This document shows, one piece after another, positions 1 to 9,521 of a stretch of DNA of 64,000 nucleotides. The notes beneath the pieces are model-generated. The model was not told the DNA's origin. It worked only from the letters and a program-made list of their open reading frames with translations, and made no database searches. Within the stretch, counting starts at the first letter, position 1. Each line of letters opens with the position of its first letter. The stretch lies in assembly GCA_002420185.1 (NCBI GenBank), contig DIHO01000006.1, positions 50,347 through 114,346 of the forward strand, given 5' to 3'. This stretch comes from Opitutales bacterium UBA5694. GTDB taxonomy: Bacteria > Verrucomicrobiota > Verrucomicrobiia > Opitutales > Opitutaceae. The position numbers and the translations under genes are program-made.

Positions 1-33
1 TTCGATCAGTTGAGGACTCTTTGTTTTATTCCG

Positions 34-333
34 TTACTTGGCCGTCCAACCACCATCAATCGTAAAGGCACCCCCCATACCATAGGAAGAGGCATCAGAC
101 GAGAGAAACAAAGCCAGTCCCCCGATCTCAGTGAGATCACCCCATCGGTTTAAGGGAATCTTTGAAACGAAATTCTGATATTTCTCAGGATCATCCAAAA
201 GCGGAAGGTTCATCTCTGTACTAAAAGGTCCAGGTAAAATCGCATTGGCCGTGATCTTATGTGGGGCCCATCCTATCGCCAAAGCCCGCGTCATATTTCA
301 GACCGCACCCTTACTGTTAGCACTTTCCGCATT
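34..333 (-). pseudogene. SDR-family oxidoreductase, 3' remnant
   Basis: The last 86 codons read as the C-terminal third of a classical short-chain dehydrogenase/reductase: TRALAIGWAP after the catalytic helix, the NAILPGPFSTEM loop, and the ending GGAFTIDGGW. Reading upstream in the same frame gives the helix core SANSKGAV, then a TGA at 298-300 where a leucine or similar residue normally stands, then NMTRAL. The SK lysine of the YxxxK motif is present, but the tyrosine position is serine. The Rossmann N-terminal half is absent because dapF begins at 374 on the other strand. I infer a dead remnant: the start is gone, there is a nonsense codon, and the catalytic Tyr is lost. The surviving piece is well conserved, so decay may be recent. 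Confidence 0.8.
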
Positions 334-373
334 GCAAACCGGGCCTGAATCGTTTCCCTCTTAATCGAGATTC

Positions 374-1183
374 ATGGAAATCGCGTTTACAAAAATGCAT
401 GGGGCCGGAAACGACTTCGTAATGATCGAGAATCTAGACGGATCTATCGAGCTATCAACCGAGCAAGTAGCTCGAATGTGTAACCGTCGTCTTGGGATCG
501 GTGCAGACGGTCTCATCCTACTCAACCCTCCGCAGGCCGACGACACAGATGCCACTATGATCTACTATAACGCCGACGGCGGTCGGGTAGACATGTGTGG
601 AAATGGGGCCAGATGCTTTACTTCTTTCGCGCTCCAAAACGGCGTCGGAAATGACGAGTCGATTTCTTTTTTGACAGACGCAGGTCCCATGAAAGCATCC
701 GCCAGTGATGGATTATTCACGATCAATATGACGCCTGTCCACTCCATCGAGCTCGACCAGGAATTGGACACAGAGCACGGATCATACAACTTTGACTTCA
801 TGAACACTGGAGTTGAGCATGTCGTAGTCTTCAGTGACGCAATCGACCGTATCGACATCGTGCCTGAGGGCAGTGCCATTCGCTATCACTCTAGATTCCC
901 GAAGGGGACAAACGTCAATTTTGCAGAAATACAGAACGACGGTGTCATCAAGGTCCGAACGTACGAGCGGGGTGTCGAAGACGAAACACTCGCCTGCGGC
1001 ACAGGGGTTACTGCAGTAGCGATTGCCGCGAACCTTACCAAGAATCAACAGTTTCCCATCTCAGTACTTGTACGCGGTGGTGATACGCTATCGGTCGATT
1101 TCCCCAGGGAGGGAAACAATATCTCCAACATCACCCTAACAGGTCCGGCCAAGATAGTCTTCCGAGGCAAAATCCAAATCTAG
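374..1183 (+). CDS. dapF: Diaminopimelate epimerase
   Basis: DapF interconverts LL- and meso-diaminopimelate in the cytoplasm, the last step before lysine and a precursor of peptidoglycan. The 269-residue length is normal. The N-terminal KMHGAGNDF motif (residues 7-15) and both catalytic cysteines are visible: Cys75 in MCGNGARC and Cys208 in ETLACGTG. The start at ATG 374 gives the canonical N-terminus. It is transcribed alone, diverging from the SDR remnant and converging on pyrD, and its stop codon overlaps the pyrD stop by 4 nt. No lysA or dapA lies next to it. Identification is secure from the two mirrored half-site motifs. Confidence 0.97.
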   Translation: MEIAFTKMHGAGNDFVMIENLDGSIELSTEQVARMCNRRLGIGADGLILLNPPQADDTDATMIYYNADGGRVDMCGNGARCFTSFALQNGVGNDESISFLTDAGPMKASASDGLFTINMTPVHSIELDQELDTEHGSYNFDFMNTGVEHVVVFSDAIDRIDIVPEGSAIRYHSRFPKGTNVNFAEIQNDGVIKVRTYERGVEDETLACGTGVTAVAIAANLTKNQQFPISVLVRGGDTLSVDFPREGNNISNITLTGPAKIVFRGKIQI

Positions 1184-2238
1184 TCCTGAAGCGATTCAGC
1201 CAAGCTCCTCGCAATCCGCTTCCCGAGAAAAGGTCCCTCGTAAACCATACCTGTATATATCTGCACTAAGGACGCCCCTGCATCGATTTTCCGCTTAGCG
1301 GTATCCGGGTTTACAATACCCCCGACCCCAATGATGGGTAGTTTCCCATTAGTTTGACTGAATATTCGAGAAATGATCTCCGTTGATTTCCTCTCGACAG
1401 GCTCGCCGCTGATTCCACCCGCTTCATTTAGGCTTTCCAAAGGACCTCCTCCAGCCATCGTTGTATTGGTCGCAACAATACCATCGAGACCCATGTCCGT
1501 CAGAATCTGCAAAATACCATCCAATTGGAGTTCGCTCAGGTCTGGGGCTATTTTCAGTAGAATCGGCCTTCGCCCGTCTCCGTTTTCTTCACGCTCCAAG
1601 TTCAGCTTGCACAACTCGCTTAACAATTCTCTCAATCGCGATTCTTCCTGCAGTTTCCGTAGATCTGGAGTGTTCGGGCTACTCACGTTCACCACGAGAT
1701 AGTCGGCTAATCCCGCCAAAGTCTTAAAGGACCGGCGGTAGTCCTCCACGGCCTCTTCCAATGGAGCAATTTTCGACTTCCCAATATTGATTCCAAGTGG
1801 AATGCCTCGTCGCCCCGGACCCGGCATCTCCGAGAGCCGTTCCGCCACAGCATAGGCTCCATCATTGTTGAAACCCATACGATTCAACAGAGCTCCTTCT
1901 TCTGGGAAGCGAAACATTCTCGGCTTTGGATTACCTGGCTGGGCCCGTGCCGTTACCGTACCAATCTCCACGTGACCGAATCCCAGTGCTTCAAAGGCCG
2001 CCCAGCAAACCGCGTTTTTATCGAAACCAGCCGCCAGACCCACCCGATTCGGAAACTCTATTCCAAAAAGAGACACAGGCTTTTTTTCCTGTGGAAGTCG
2101 GTTCCACGCCACCATTACCGGTCTCAGGCCGGGCGTTCCGGCCAGTAGAGTCAACGCATCCACCGCGAGCTCGTGTGCCTTTTCCGGATCCAATCGAAAT
2201 AGCAATGGTTTGAGAAAGCTCTTATACAAAACGCTCAT
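1180..2238 (-). CDS. pyrD: Dihydroorotate dehydrogenase (quinone), class 2
   Basis: PyrD oxidises dihydroorotate to orotate in pyrimidine synthesis and passes electrons to membrane quinone through FMN. The protein has the class 2 N-terminal amphipathic extension (LYKSFLKPLLFRLDPEKAHE) and the FMN barrel with GLAAGFDKNA, EIGTVT and PKPRMFR. The active-site segment NVSSPNTPDLR carries the serine base expected for class 2. The C-terminal phosphate loop (GVGGI, ASLVQIYTG) is intact. An upstream ATG at 2313 is possible, but the ATG at 2238 puts MSVLYKSFLKP at the N-terminus as in the family, so I chose 2238 (352 aa). It converges on dapF with a 4-nt overlap. Confidence 0.95.
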   Translation of the reverse strand: MSVLYKSFLKPLLFRLDPEKAHELAVDALTLLAGTPGLRPVMVAWNRLPQEKKPVSLFGIEFPNRVGLAAGFDKNAVCWAAFEALGFGHVEIGTVTARAQPGNPKPRMFRFPEEGALLNRMGFNNDGAYAVAERLSEMPGPGRRGIPLGINIGKSKIAPLEEAVEDYRRSFKTLAGLADYLVVNVSSPNTPDLRKLQEESRLRELLSELCKLNLEREENGDGRRPILLKIAPDLSELQLDGILQILTDMGLDGIVATNTTMAGGGPLESLNEAGGISGEPVERKSTEIISRIFSQTNGKLPIIGVGGIVNPDTAKRKIDAGASLVQIYTGMVYEGPFLGKRIARSLAESLQD

Positions 2239-2515
2239 ATTAGACGAGCAAGCCAACAGATAGACCGATTCATGGAAAGAAAAATTCGCACCAATCCAAT
2301 TGGAAGCAAACAAAGCGTTATTTTTGGATTTAACAATAATGGGGACCTAATCATTGCCGATTCGCTTGGCATATCCAAATACTGATGACGCTATATCGCG
2401 ATTTGGTTAAATTTCAGTAGAAAAAACCCAGAAAACCAAAATTCTCAAATATTTGGACGATCATTAGTTGACTTACCGTGAACACCCGTTTTTTGGTGAT
2501 CGTGGGAGGAAGATC

Positions 2516-3247
2516 ATGCCAAACGCTACAAATCAGATTGAATGGTGCACCGTCAAGTTGGGAGAAGACATGAATTGGTGGGTGATGGAAGTCAGCGACG
2601 ACATCCACTGGGACGTCGATGGGCTCAGCATCATCGATCCACGCCAAGTTTCCCACCTCATCGACCTCGCCGAACCACTGCGGGAGTACAAGTTCGATCA
2701 GGACATCATGGACCGTGCCTTTATCACATTCAAAATCCAAAAGGATCTGGGTGACGGACTCGTACGCCTTGTAAGGACAAAGGAGAGCTTTTTTGATACC
2801 GATGAACCGCTTTTCGGACTGCCCGATGTAGTTGACGAGATAAATGGCCCTTATGCTGACTTTCTCAACCACATCACTCGAATCCGCGTAAACATTCTTA
2901 ACGACATAATCGATTTCGAACAAGCATTCACCATCGACGAGTTGGAAGAGGAACTTCGGGAGGAAGAAAACAACAATTTAATCGAAGGGCGTGCCGTGCA
3001 CATGTTCAATGAAGTCACAAACATCATGGAGTATGTTCCCGCTGGATGGGAGCTCGATGAAGATGACGTTGAGGAAAAAGAGGATGAAATCGATGAATTA
3101 CCCGACATCGACGACGAGGAGGCCAAAAAAATAAGCGAAAGCGAAAATCTCAAGTGGGAGGAAGACGAGACGGAAGCGGAGAACGAGGATTCTTACCAAG
3201 GCGGTCCTCCTGACGAGGGGGAAGAGGCGGAGCAGAAAAAAGTCTAG
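2516..3247 (+). CDS. Hypothetical protein with acidic C-terminal tail
   Basis: I do not recognise a family. The start at ATG 2516 is preferred over 2468 because GGGAGGA at 2504-2510 sits at the right distance for a ribosome binding site. The product is about 243 residues. The first ~150 form a mixed, probably globular domain rich in Asp, Ile and Trp near the N-terminus (EWCTV, MNWWVMEV). The last ~90 are extremely rich in Glu and Asp and probably disordered. There is no signal peptide and no membrane segment, so it is probably cytoplasmic. A good intrinsic terminator follows. The clear Shine-Dalgarno sequence, length and terminator support a real gene, but the function is unknown. Confidence 0.75.
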   Translation: MPNATNQIEWCTVKLGEDMNWWVMEVSDDIHWDVDGLSIIDPRQVSHLIDLAEPLREYKFDQDIMDRAFITFKIQKDLGDGLVRLVRTKESFFDTDEPLFGLPDVVDEINGPYADFLNHITRIRVNILNDIIDFEQAFTIDELEEELREEENNNLIEGRAVHMFNEVTNIMEYVPAGWELDEDDVEEKEDEIDELPDIDDEEAKKISESENLKWEEDETEAENEDSYQGGPPDEGEEAEQKKV

Positions 3248-3275
3248 TGAACCGCCCCCTTTGCTGTAACCGAAA

Positions 3276-3301
3276 GCGATCCCATTACGGTCGCGTTTTT
3301 T
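3276..3301 (+). terminator. Rho-independent terminator after the acidic-tail gene
   Basis: GCGATC (3276-3281) pairs with GGTCGC (3289-3294), a 6-bp stem with one G-U pair around a 7-nt loop, followed by G and a run of six T. It lies 28 nt after the stop of the plus-strand gene and before the convergent hemB end, so it most likely ends the plus-strand transcript. Confidence 0.7.
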
Positions 3302-3322
3302 AGCCCTGAGTCCCGAGACTGC

Positions 3323-4348
3323 CTAATCCAGTTTGTCAGCTACTTCTCGTGCAAAGTAGGTCAGCACTAGGTCTGCTCCCGCTCGCTTGATCGCCAAAAG
3401 TGATTCATCCCTACTTTTCTCGTAGTCGAGCCATCCCAATTGAGACGCCGCATGGATCTGAGCATATTCTCCAGAGACTTGATAGGCCGCCAGTGGCAAG
3501 GCAGACGCCTTCCGCAAATCACGAATTATATCCAGATAAGGACCCGCAGGCTTGACCATCAGGAAGTCCGCACCCTCTTCCTCATCCAAAAGTGCATCCG
3601 CAATTGCCTCGCGCCGGTTGGCCGGATTGAGTTGATAGGTCTTTTTGTTAAGCATAGTAGTCCCAGCAGCACCAGCGCTGCCCACCGCTTCACGGAAAGG
3701 ACCATAAAAGGCTGAGGCAAATTTCGCCGAATAAGCCATAATCGCGGTGTTGGTGAAACCTGCTTCGTCCAATATCTCCCGTATCGCACCCACTCGCCCA
3801 TCCATCATATCGGAGGGGGCCACGATATCGACCCCCGCAATTGCCTGATGCACGGCCATCTGGCACAATCTCTCAACCGTTTCATCGTTGAGAACGTAAT
3901 CCCCAGCCGCATTCAACACGCCATCATGCCCATGCGATGTATACGGATCTAGGGCCGCATCCGTGATCACTGCAATCTCCGGAACCGAATTCTTGATCGC
4001 TTTCACGGTCCGCAAAACGAGTCCATCTGGATTCCCTGCCTCGGAACCCACGTCATCCTTCAATGAGGGATCGATGCTAGGAAACAAAGCTACCGCCCGT
4101 ACTCCGACATCAGCTAGTTCTCGGCACTCCTGCACCAGATCCTTTACACTTCGTCGAAAAACCCCCGGCATGCTGCCGACAGGCTCTTTGGGTCCGTCCC
4201 CATCGATTACGAAAAGGGGTGCGATCAAGTCCTCCCTTCTCAGCCAGCTTTCCTGCGTCAAAGCCCGTAAAGCTTGCGTGCGGCGGATCCGTCTGGGCCG
4301 CCTCTCTAAATCTAGCTTGAAATCTTCGGTATGATCAGGATCGTTCAT
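3323..4348 (-). CDS. hemB: Delta-aminolevulinic acid dehydratase (porphobilinogen synthase)
   Basis: HemB condenses two 5-aminolevulinate molecules to porphobilinogen in tetrapyrrole synthesis. The 341-residue product carries both Schiff-base lysines: Lys209 in SAKFASAFYG and Lys266 in FLMVKPAGPY. The metal-site segment reads TDAALDPYTSHGHDG (about residues 129-143). The cysteines of the zinc enzymes are replaced by Ala and Asp here, which matches the Mg/K-dependent type. The N-terminal RRIRRTQALRAL and the PLFVIDG motif are typical. It stands alone, with no other hem genes nearby. Confidence 0.96.
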   Translation of the reverse strand: MNDPDHTEDFKLDLERRPRRIRRTQALRALTQESWLRREDLIAPLFVIDGDGPKEPVGSMPGVFRRSVKDLVQECRELADVGVRAVALFPSIDPSLKDDVGSEAGNPDGLVLRTVKAIKNSVPEIAVITDAALDPYTSHGHDGVLNAAGDYVLNDETVERLCQMAVHQAIAGVDIVAPSDMMDGRVGAIREILDEAGFTNTAIMAYSAKFASAFYGPFREAVGSAGAAGTTMLNKKTYQLNPANRREAIADALLDEEEGADFLMVKPAGPYLDIIRDLRKASALPLAAYQVSGEYAQIHAASQLGWLDYEKSRDESLLAIKRAGADLVLTYFAREVADKLD

Positions 4349-4550
4349 GTCAGACTACTTGGCAAAATGCAGTTTCTTATAACAACACGCAAAGCGGAAG
4401 AACTCTCAAAGGCAAGAGTTTGCGAAGATCCTCCTGCCAAGACCTAATTCTAGCCCCTATGGCCTTAGGATGATTCGGCCTAGGCATTTACGCACTTTGC
4501 CCAGCAAGGTCCACTTCCCCGAGGATCGTCCAATTTCCAACCGTTCTATG

Positions 4551-5993
4551 ATGTCAAACGTCTTTTTTCACAACACACTCACTCGAAAAGTGGAGCCCAT
4601 CCAGCCGTCTAGAGGAAATCTGGTCGGCATGTACTGTTGCGGCCCTACTGTGTATGCCCAAGCCCATATCGGAAACTTTCGTACCTTTCTTTCCCAAGAC
4701 GTTATGAGACGGACATTACAGATTGCCGGGTTAAAGGTAATCCATGTCCGCAACGTGACTGATGTTGACGACAAAACAATCGCAAAATCGCGTGAAGAGG
4801 GCAAACCCCTGCATGAAGTTACAGAGCATTGGACGAAGGTCTTCCATCGCGATTGTGAACGATTCAACATGCTCAAACCTCAGATTGAACCTCGAGCGAC
4901 CGAACACATCCAGGAACAAATCGATATGATTTCCACCCTTATGGATCAGGGCCACGCCTACGCCACTGACGATGGCAGTGTCTACTTTAGACTGTCTTCA
5001 TTTGAGAATTACGGGAAGCTATCGCGACTCAAAGAACGCGAATTGGCCACGAGTGCCGCAGGCTCCCCAATGAACGACAGCGACGAATACGAACGCGACT
5101 CCATGGCCGATTTCGTAATGTGGAAAAGTCGAAAGGAAGGCGACGGGGATGTTTTCTGGGAAAGCCCGTGGGGACAGGGTCGACCGGGTTGGCATTTGGA
5201 ATGCTCTGCGATGGCGATGAAATATTTAGGCTCCAACCTGGATATTCATTCAGGGGGCGAGGATCTCATTTTCCCTCATCACGAAAACGAGATCGCTCAA
5301 AGCGAATGTAGCTGCAACTCACAATTTTTCAAATACTGGATACACTGTGCCCACTTGCTCGTGGAGGGCGGAAAAATGTCCAAAAGACTAAATAATTTTT
5401 ACACCGTAGATGACATTGAGAAAAAGGGCTTTCCACCGGTCGTATTGCGATACGCGCTCACCAGTGGTGCCTATCGACAGACCATTAACTTCACCATGGA
5501 TTCGCTCCATGCGTCGCAAAGTGCCCTGGGGCGGCTGAAAAGATTCTCCGACGACATTCTTGGAGCTTCGGGTTTCAAGCGTGCCGCACTGCTAAAGGCG
5601 ATTGAAAAAGGCAAGCATCTGGGGGACGATTGGGGGGTGTTCGCCGCTGCCTGGAAAAAGTTATCCAATGATCTAAATATTCCTGCGGCCCTCGGCTCCA
5701 TATTCACAGCCATTAAATCAGTGAGGATTGAGGAGCTGGATCCCGAAGCAGCAGCCAAGTACGCCATCTCTTATCACAATCTCATATACGCCTTAGGCTA
5801 CGATCTAGATCAATTTATCGCTAAGAAGGTGAGAGTCGACGCTCCAGAAGAAATCAAGAAGCTCGCCTTCGAGAGATGGGAAGCGAGACAGTCGAAAGAC
5901 TGGGCGACCTCAGATCAACTCAGGAATGCGTTGCAAAAGCAGGGATGGAAGATCCTGGACAAGAAAGACGGATACGTACTGGAGCCAATGTAA
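4551..5993 (+). CDS. cysS: Cysteinyl-tRNA synthetase
   Basis: This class I synthetase charges tRNA-Cys. The HIGH-type signature appears in GPTVYAQAHIGNFRTF, with the zinc cysteine just before it (YCCGPTV). The KMSKS-type loop reads KMSKRLNNF. The zinc and active-site segment WHLECSAMA and GGEDLIFPHHENE are intact. There are two adjacent ATGs at 4548 and 4551. The longer frame from 4470 adds 27 poorly conserved residues, so I place the start at MSNVFFHNTL (480 aa). It is monocistronic on the plus strand. An inverted repeat follows the stop. Confidence 0.95.
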   Translation: MSNVFFHNTLTRKVEPIQPSRGNLVGMYCCGPTVYAQAHIGNFRTFLSQDVMRRTLQIAGLKVIHVRNVTDVDDKTIAKSREEGKPLHEVTEHWTKVFHRDCERFNMLKPQIEPRATEHIQEQIDMISTLMDQGHAYATDDGSVYFRLSSFENYGKLSRLKERELATSAAGSPMNDSDEYERDSMADFVMWKSRKEGDGDVFWESPWGQGRPGWHLECSAMAMKYLGSNLDIHSGGEDLIFPHHENEIAQSECSCNSQFFKYWIHCAHLLVEGGKMSKRLNNFYTVDDIEKKGFPPVVLRYALTSGAYRQTINFTMDSLHASQSALGRLKRFSDDILGASGFKRAALLKAIEKGKHLGDDWGVFAAAWKKLSNDLNIPAALGSIFTAIKSVRIEELDPEAAAKYAISYHNLIYALGYDLDQFIAKKVRVDAPEEIKKLAFERWEARQSKDWATSDQLRNALQKQGWKILDKKDGYVLEPM

Positions 5994-6025
5994 GAAGATC
6001 CTAGAAAGAACGTTTCCGTCTCCCG

Positions 6026-6045
6026 GACTCGGGATTGCTCGAGTC
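6026..6045. terminator. Possible weak terminator hairpin after cysS
   Basis: GACTCG (6026-6031) is perfectly complementary to CGAGTC (6040-6045) with an 8-nt loop, 33 nt after the cysS stop. Only a short T-run follows (GCTTT), so termination may be weak or factor-dependent. Confidence 0.35.
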
Positions 6046-6159
6046 GCTTTCCACTGCGAAAGGTACCATAGGCCCTTCTAGGGTTGTATAGGTTTCTAAG
6101 TTCCTCGACCATTGGAGAGCTCCCAATTCCGTTCAAACGAGCTGGCAACGGCCCCCAAC

Positions 6160-6737
6160 CTATTCCCATTGTAAGCTAAAGAAGCAACTAAGCGGATTGG
6201 GTACTTTAAGCGATACCGTTACCCCAAGGTAATCAATGATGGCGTTTAGGAGTTCGAGCTGAATTATTCCTACTATCAGGTCAACTGGGTTTCCAAAAAC
6301 CGCAATTTTTTCAAGGCCGTAAGCCTACCTAGCGGGGGTCGCCCCAGCGCCAAACACCAAGTAGGGCGAGTCCCGATAATTCATGACACCCACGGAAACG
6401 GTCTGCGTCAATTTTCCCAAGCCTCCACAATTCAATATAAGATTGTAGTTCGAGTTGTTTGTAAACACGCATCCATAGATGCCTCAGTTTGAAAGTCCTG
6501 ATTGTAAAAACACACTGTCCCGTCTAAATGAAGGGCGAGGCTCCCATTGATATTCCCAATGCTTATCGAAACCGAGTTCGCCTCGCTGACCGCCCACGTG
6601 TCGACGTAGATTTCAATATCGTACACGGTCACTTTTGGCACTTGATTTTCGGCCGAATTGAAACCCTCTCGGTCTTTAGGAACGCCCCATTCCAATATCG
6701 CTCCTTCTAATACGAGAGAAAACAGGATTGAAAGCAC
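6160..6737 (-). pseudogene. Candidate decayed ORF of unknown function
   Basis: The roughly 1-kb space between cysS and thrS holds no intact gene. On the minus strand a 101-codon ORF (6432-6737) starts with a hydrophobic stretch (MLSILFSLVL) and continues with beta-rich text such as VTVYDIEIYVDTW. Around 6485 a sensible reading moves to another frame: GIYGCVFTNNSNYN, then LTQTVSVGVMNYRDS. That frame has one TAG near 6330 and otherwise stays open to a TAG at 6160. This pattern would fit a secreted protein broken by one frameshift and one stop, but I recognise no family and it may be chance. Confidence 0.25.
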
Positions 6738-7008
6738 AACGCTGAGCTGAATTAAATTACACGTGACTAGAATTTTACGATTACATGAGTTACTTCATCC
6801 TACACTGCTCAGCCTTCAGGCAATGAAGCTTTTTCACTTCATATTCAGATAAAAATAGCCGCTACCAAATCAGTTCCAGCAACCCGGACCCCGCCCAACT
6901 AAAACCAAATGAATTTCGTGGTTCACATTTTCCATCTTTCGTGAAAGTTCATGACTTTAACAGCATCAACCGTAACTACTTTCTTTTTGCTTTGGAAAAA
7001 TAGCGCAC

Positions 7009-8796
7009 ATGAAAGCCCAAATGACTCCACTTGAGGAAATCCGACATTCTTCGTCGCACGTTCTGGCCACCGCGGTCCTTCGACTCTTTCCAGACGCGAA
7101 GCTCGATATTGGTCCGCCAACCGAAACAGGGTTCTATTACGATTTCGACCTCGAGCACAAGTTTACCACGATGGATCTTCAAGAAATCGAGGCGGTAATG
7201 AAGAAGATCATTAAAGAGAACCAGAAGTTCGAGCGAATCGAAGTTTCGCACGAAGAGGCCATAACAATGATCACCGACTTTGGCCAAACCGAATATAAGT
7301 TGAGCCGACTCGGGGACATCCCTAAAGGCGAACAGGTTTCCTTCTACCGGAATGGGGAGTTTCTCGATCTCTGTGCCGGGACACACGTTAACTATACGAA
7401 AAAGATCAAAGCCTTTAAATTATTGAGCGTTGCCGGAGCCTACCATCGTGGCGACTCCAACAACAAGCAGTTGCAGCGTATTTACGGGACCGCTTTCCAG
7501 TCAAAGGATGAACTCGCAGAGTACCTCGAGATGCTCGAGGAAGCCAAGAAACGCGACCATAGACGCATCGGCAAGGAGATGCAGTTATTCACCTTTGATT
7601 CTGAGCACGTCGGGCCGGGTCTTCCTCTCTGGATGCCGAAAGGAACGGTTCTCGTGGAAGAGCTTGAGAAACTCGCCAAGGAAACCGAATTTGAAGCGGG
7701 ATATGATCGTGTAAGGACGCCTCACATCGCCAAAGAATCACTCTATTTAACGAGTGGCCATCTGCCATACTACGAGGAGTCTATGTTTCCTGCCATGGAG
7801 TTTGAAGAGGAGACGGGCGGTGAAAAAGTCCGCTACTTCCTCAAGGCAATGAACTGCCCGCACCATCACAAAATTTACGCCGCTGTACCCCGTAGCTACC
7901 GCGACCTTCCGCTGCGTTTAGCGGAATACGGAACGTGCTACCGCTACGAGCAATCCGGTGAACTGATGGGTCTAATGCGGGTTCGCTCCATGCAAATGAA
8001 CGACGCCCATATCTATTGTACGGCGGAGCAGTTCGAGTCAGAGTTCACTGCGGTCAACGAGATGTACTTGAAGTATTTCAAGCTCTTTGGCTTCGAAAAG
8101 TATCTAATGCGATTCTCCACCCACGATCCGGACAAGCTCGGCAAGAAGTTCGTCGATAATCCGGGACTCTGGCTCAAAACTGAGAACATGGTGCGCGATG
8201 TATTGAAGGCCTCAGGAATCAACTATGTCGAGGTTCCGAATGAGGCCGCGTTTTATGGACCCAAAATCGACGTACAGGTCTGGAGTGCTATCGGCCGAGA
8301 ATTTACTATCGCCACCAATCAAGTCGACTTCGCCGTTCCGGCTCGTTTCGACTTGGAATACACGACCAGCGAGAACACGAAAGAGACTCCATTGTGCATC
8401 CACCGCGCGCCGCTAGGCACACATGAACGGTTTATCGGTTTTCTGATCGAGCACTTCGGCGGCGATTTTCCAACTTGGCTGGCTCCTGAGCAAGTGCGCG
8501 TCCTTCCTATTAGCGACAAAATCGCAGACTACGCCCAAAAGATTCTAGCAGATTTAAAAGCGGCAGGCATTCGAGCAACCGCTGATCTTCATGCGGAGAA
8601 ACTCGGGGCTAAGATTCGAAAAGCCGAGCTTGAGAAAGTTCCTAATGTTCTTATTGTCGGGGCTAGTGAAGCCAAGGAAGACAACGTTTCCGTACGTTCA
8701 CGATTCGAAGGAGACCGGGGGAGCATGAGTCGAGAAGCATTTCTCACTGATCTACTCGAGACGATTCAGGCACGAAAGCTGCAAATCAAGGAATAG
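7009..8796 (+). CDS. thrS: Threonyl-tRNA synthetase, lacking the TGS domain
   Basis: This class II synthetase charges tRNA-Thr. Residues 8-170 form the editing region with HSSSHVLATA and DLCAGTHV. The catalytic core follows with zinc ligands at Cys283 (MNCPHHH) and later His residues, motif 2 (RLAEYGTCYRYEQSG), and motif 3 near HRAPLGTHERFIGFLIEH. The anticodon-binding domain ends the protein. At 595 residues it is shorter than E. coli ThrS (about 640) because it begins directly with the editing domain and lacks the ubiquitin-like TGS domain. An alternative ATG at 7021 would remove four residues. The gene is not followed by infC-rpmI-rplT; a decayed yacL-like gene lies downstream on the opposite strand. 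Confidence 0.96.
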   Translation: MKAQMTPLEEIRHSSSHVLATAVLRLFPDAKLDIGPPTETGFYYDFDLEHKFTTMDLQEIEAVMKKIIKENQKFERIEVSHEEAITMITDFGQTEYKLSRLGDIPKGEQVSFYRNGEFLDLCAGTHVNYTKKIKAFKLLSVAGAYHRGDSNNKQLQRIYGTAFQSKDELAEYLEMLEEAKKRDHRRIGKEMQLFTFDSEHVGPGLPLWMPKGTVLVEELEKLAKETEFEAGYDRVRTPHIAKESLYLTSGHLPYYEESMFPAMEFEEETGGEKVRYFLKAMNCPHHHKIYAAVPRSYRDLPLRLAEYGTCYRYEQSGELMGLMRVRSMQMNDAHIYCTAEQFESEFTAVNEMYLKYFKLFGFEKYLMRFSTHDPDKLGKKFVDNPGLWLKTENMVRDVLKASGINYVEVPNEAAFYGPKIDVQVWSAIGREFTIATNQVDFAVPARFDLEYTTSENTKETPLCIHRAPLGTHERFIGFLIEHFGGDFPTWLAPEQVRVLPISDKIADYAQKILADLKAAGIRATADLHAEKLGAKIRKAELEKVPNVLIVGASEAKEDNVSVRSRFEGDRGSMSREAFLTDLLETIQARKLQIKE

Positions 8797-8880
8797 AAGC
8801 GAATCCAACCGCAGCGATCGTGTGAATGGACCGTTCGTCGTAATCGTAAGCACGTGATTAGCTAGTTTTTTCGTGCGGGA

Positions 8881-9521
8881 GCTTGCCAAAAACCATTCAT
8901 CCCCCGTCTTGCCGATTACGCTTTCCACTTTGGCAAGAACACTCGAGCATAGCATATCGGCTCACTGGTTCACTACGACCGCGGATTCATCTTTTGGATA
9001 GCCAACACCCTGTCCATCTTTCTTGCCGATTTTCATGATCGATAAGTATAGAGCTCCACCGATTACAACTTCTTTAGCCAGAGCCCCGTTGAGAATCAGA
9101 ATATCGACAAAAGGAATGCCGATTTGCCTCGCTTCTTGAAGTAGTGCTTCGCGGGGCACCAACAACCGTACCTTCGATGAGGAAAGCACATACAGTATTT
9201 TCTCGTACCTAGAACCGCTGCTTTCCAGATCAATGTAGATCGCACGGAAATCCATAAGTTCTATGTCTCCGAGTCCGCTGACAGTCTTCAGCCCTCTCAC
9301 TCGTCGGTTTTTCTTATATCTTATTGGAGAGTGAGAATGCTCATGCGTCTCGATTACGATAACTTTGGGGTAACGATCGCGTCTCTCAATAAGCTGGCAT
9401 ACGCTAGCTTAACCACGACCCCATCAACAAAGGTGCTGGTATCAAACACAACTCGCGGAATCTCGACTTTCTGCGGCTCAAACTGGACGTAGGGAATTAC
9501 AAGATTGAATTCGTCCAAACC
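8881..9521 (-). pseudogene. YacL-like PIN/TRAM-domain protein, decayed
   Basis: YacL-type proteins have membrane helices, a PIN nuclease domain and a C-terminal TRAM domain. Reading the minus strand from 9521, the frame DEFNLVIPYVQFE followed by VVFDTSTFVDG matches the linker and first PIN motif of this family, including the first acidic residue, and stops at KLS. After a frame change, KKNRRVRGLKT resembles the NRGRRGLE motif. The text then continues as PIN residues (LLVPREALLQEA, VDILILNGALA) and TRAM residues (GKKDGQGVGYPKDESAVVV). A TGA at 8962 interrupts the TRAM domain, which continues in frame as SSVLAKVESVIGK and FLAS. One frameshift, at least one nonsense codon and no membrane part mark it as dead. 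Family assignment is by eye. Confidence 0.6.

Noticed and set aside
2414..2923. 169-codon minus-strand ORF
   Set aside because: It overlaps the plus-strand acidic-tail gene, which has a clear ribosome binding site and terminator. It looks like a mirror frame.
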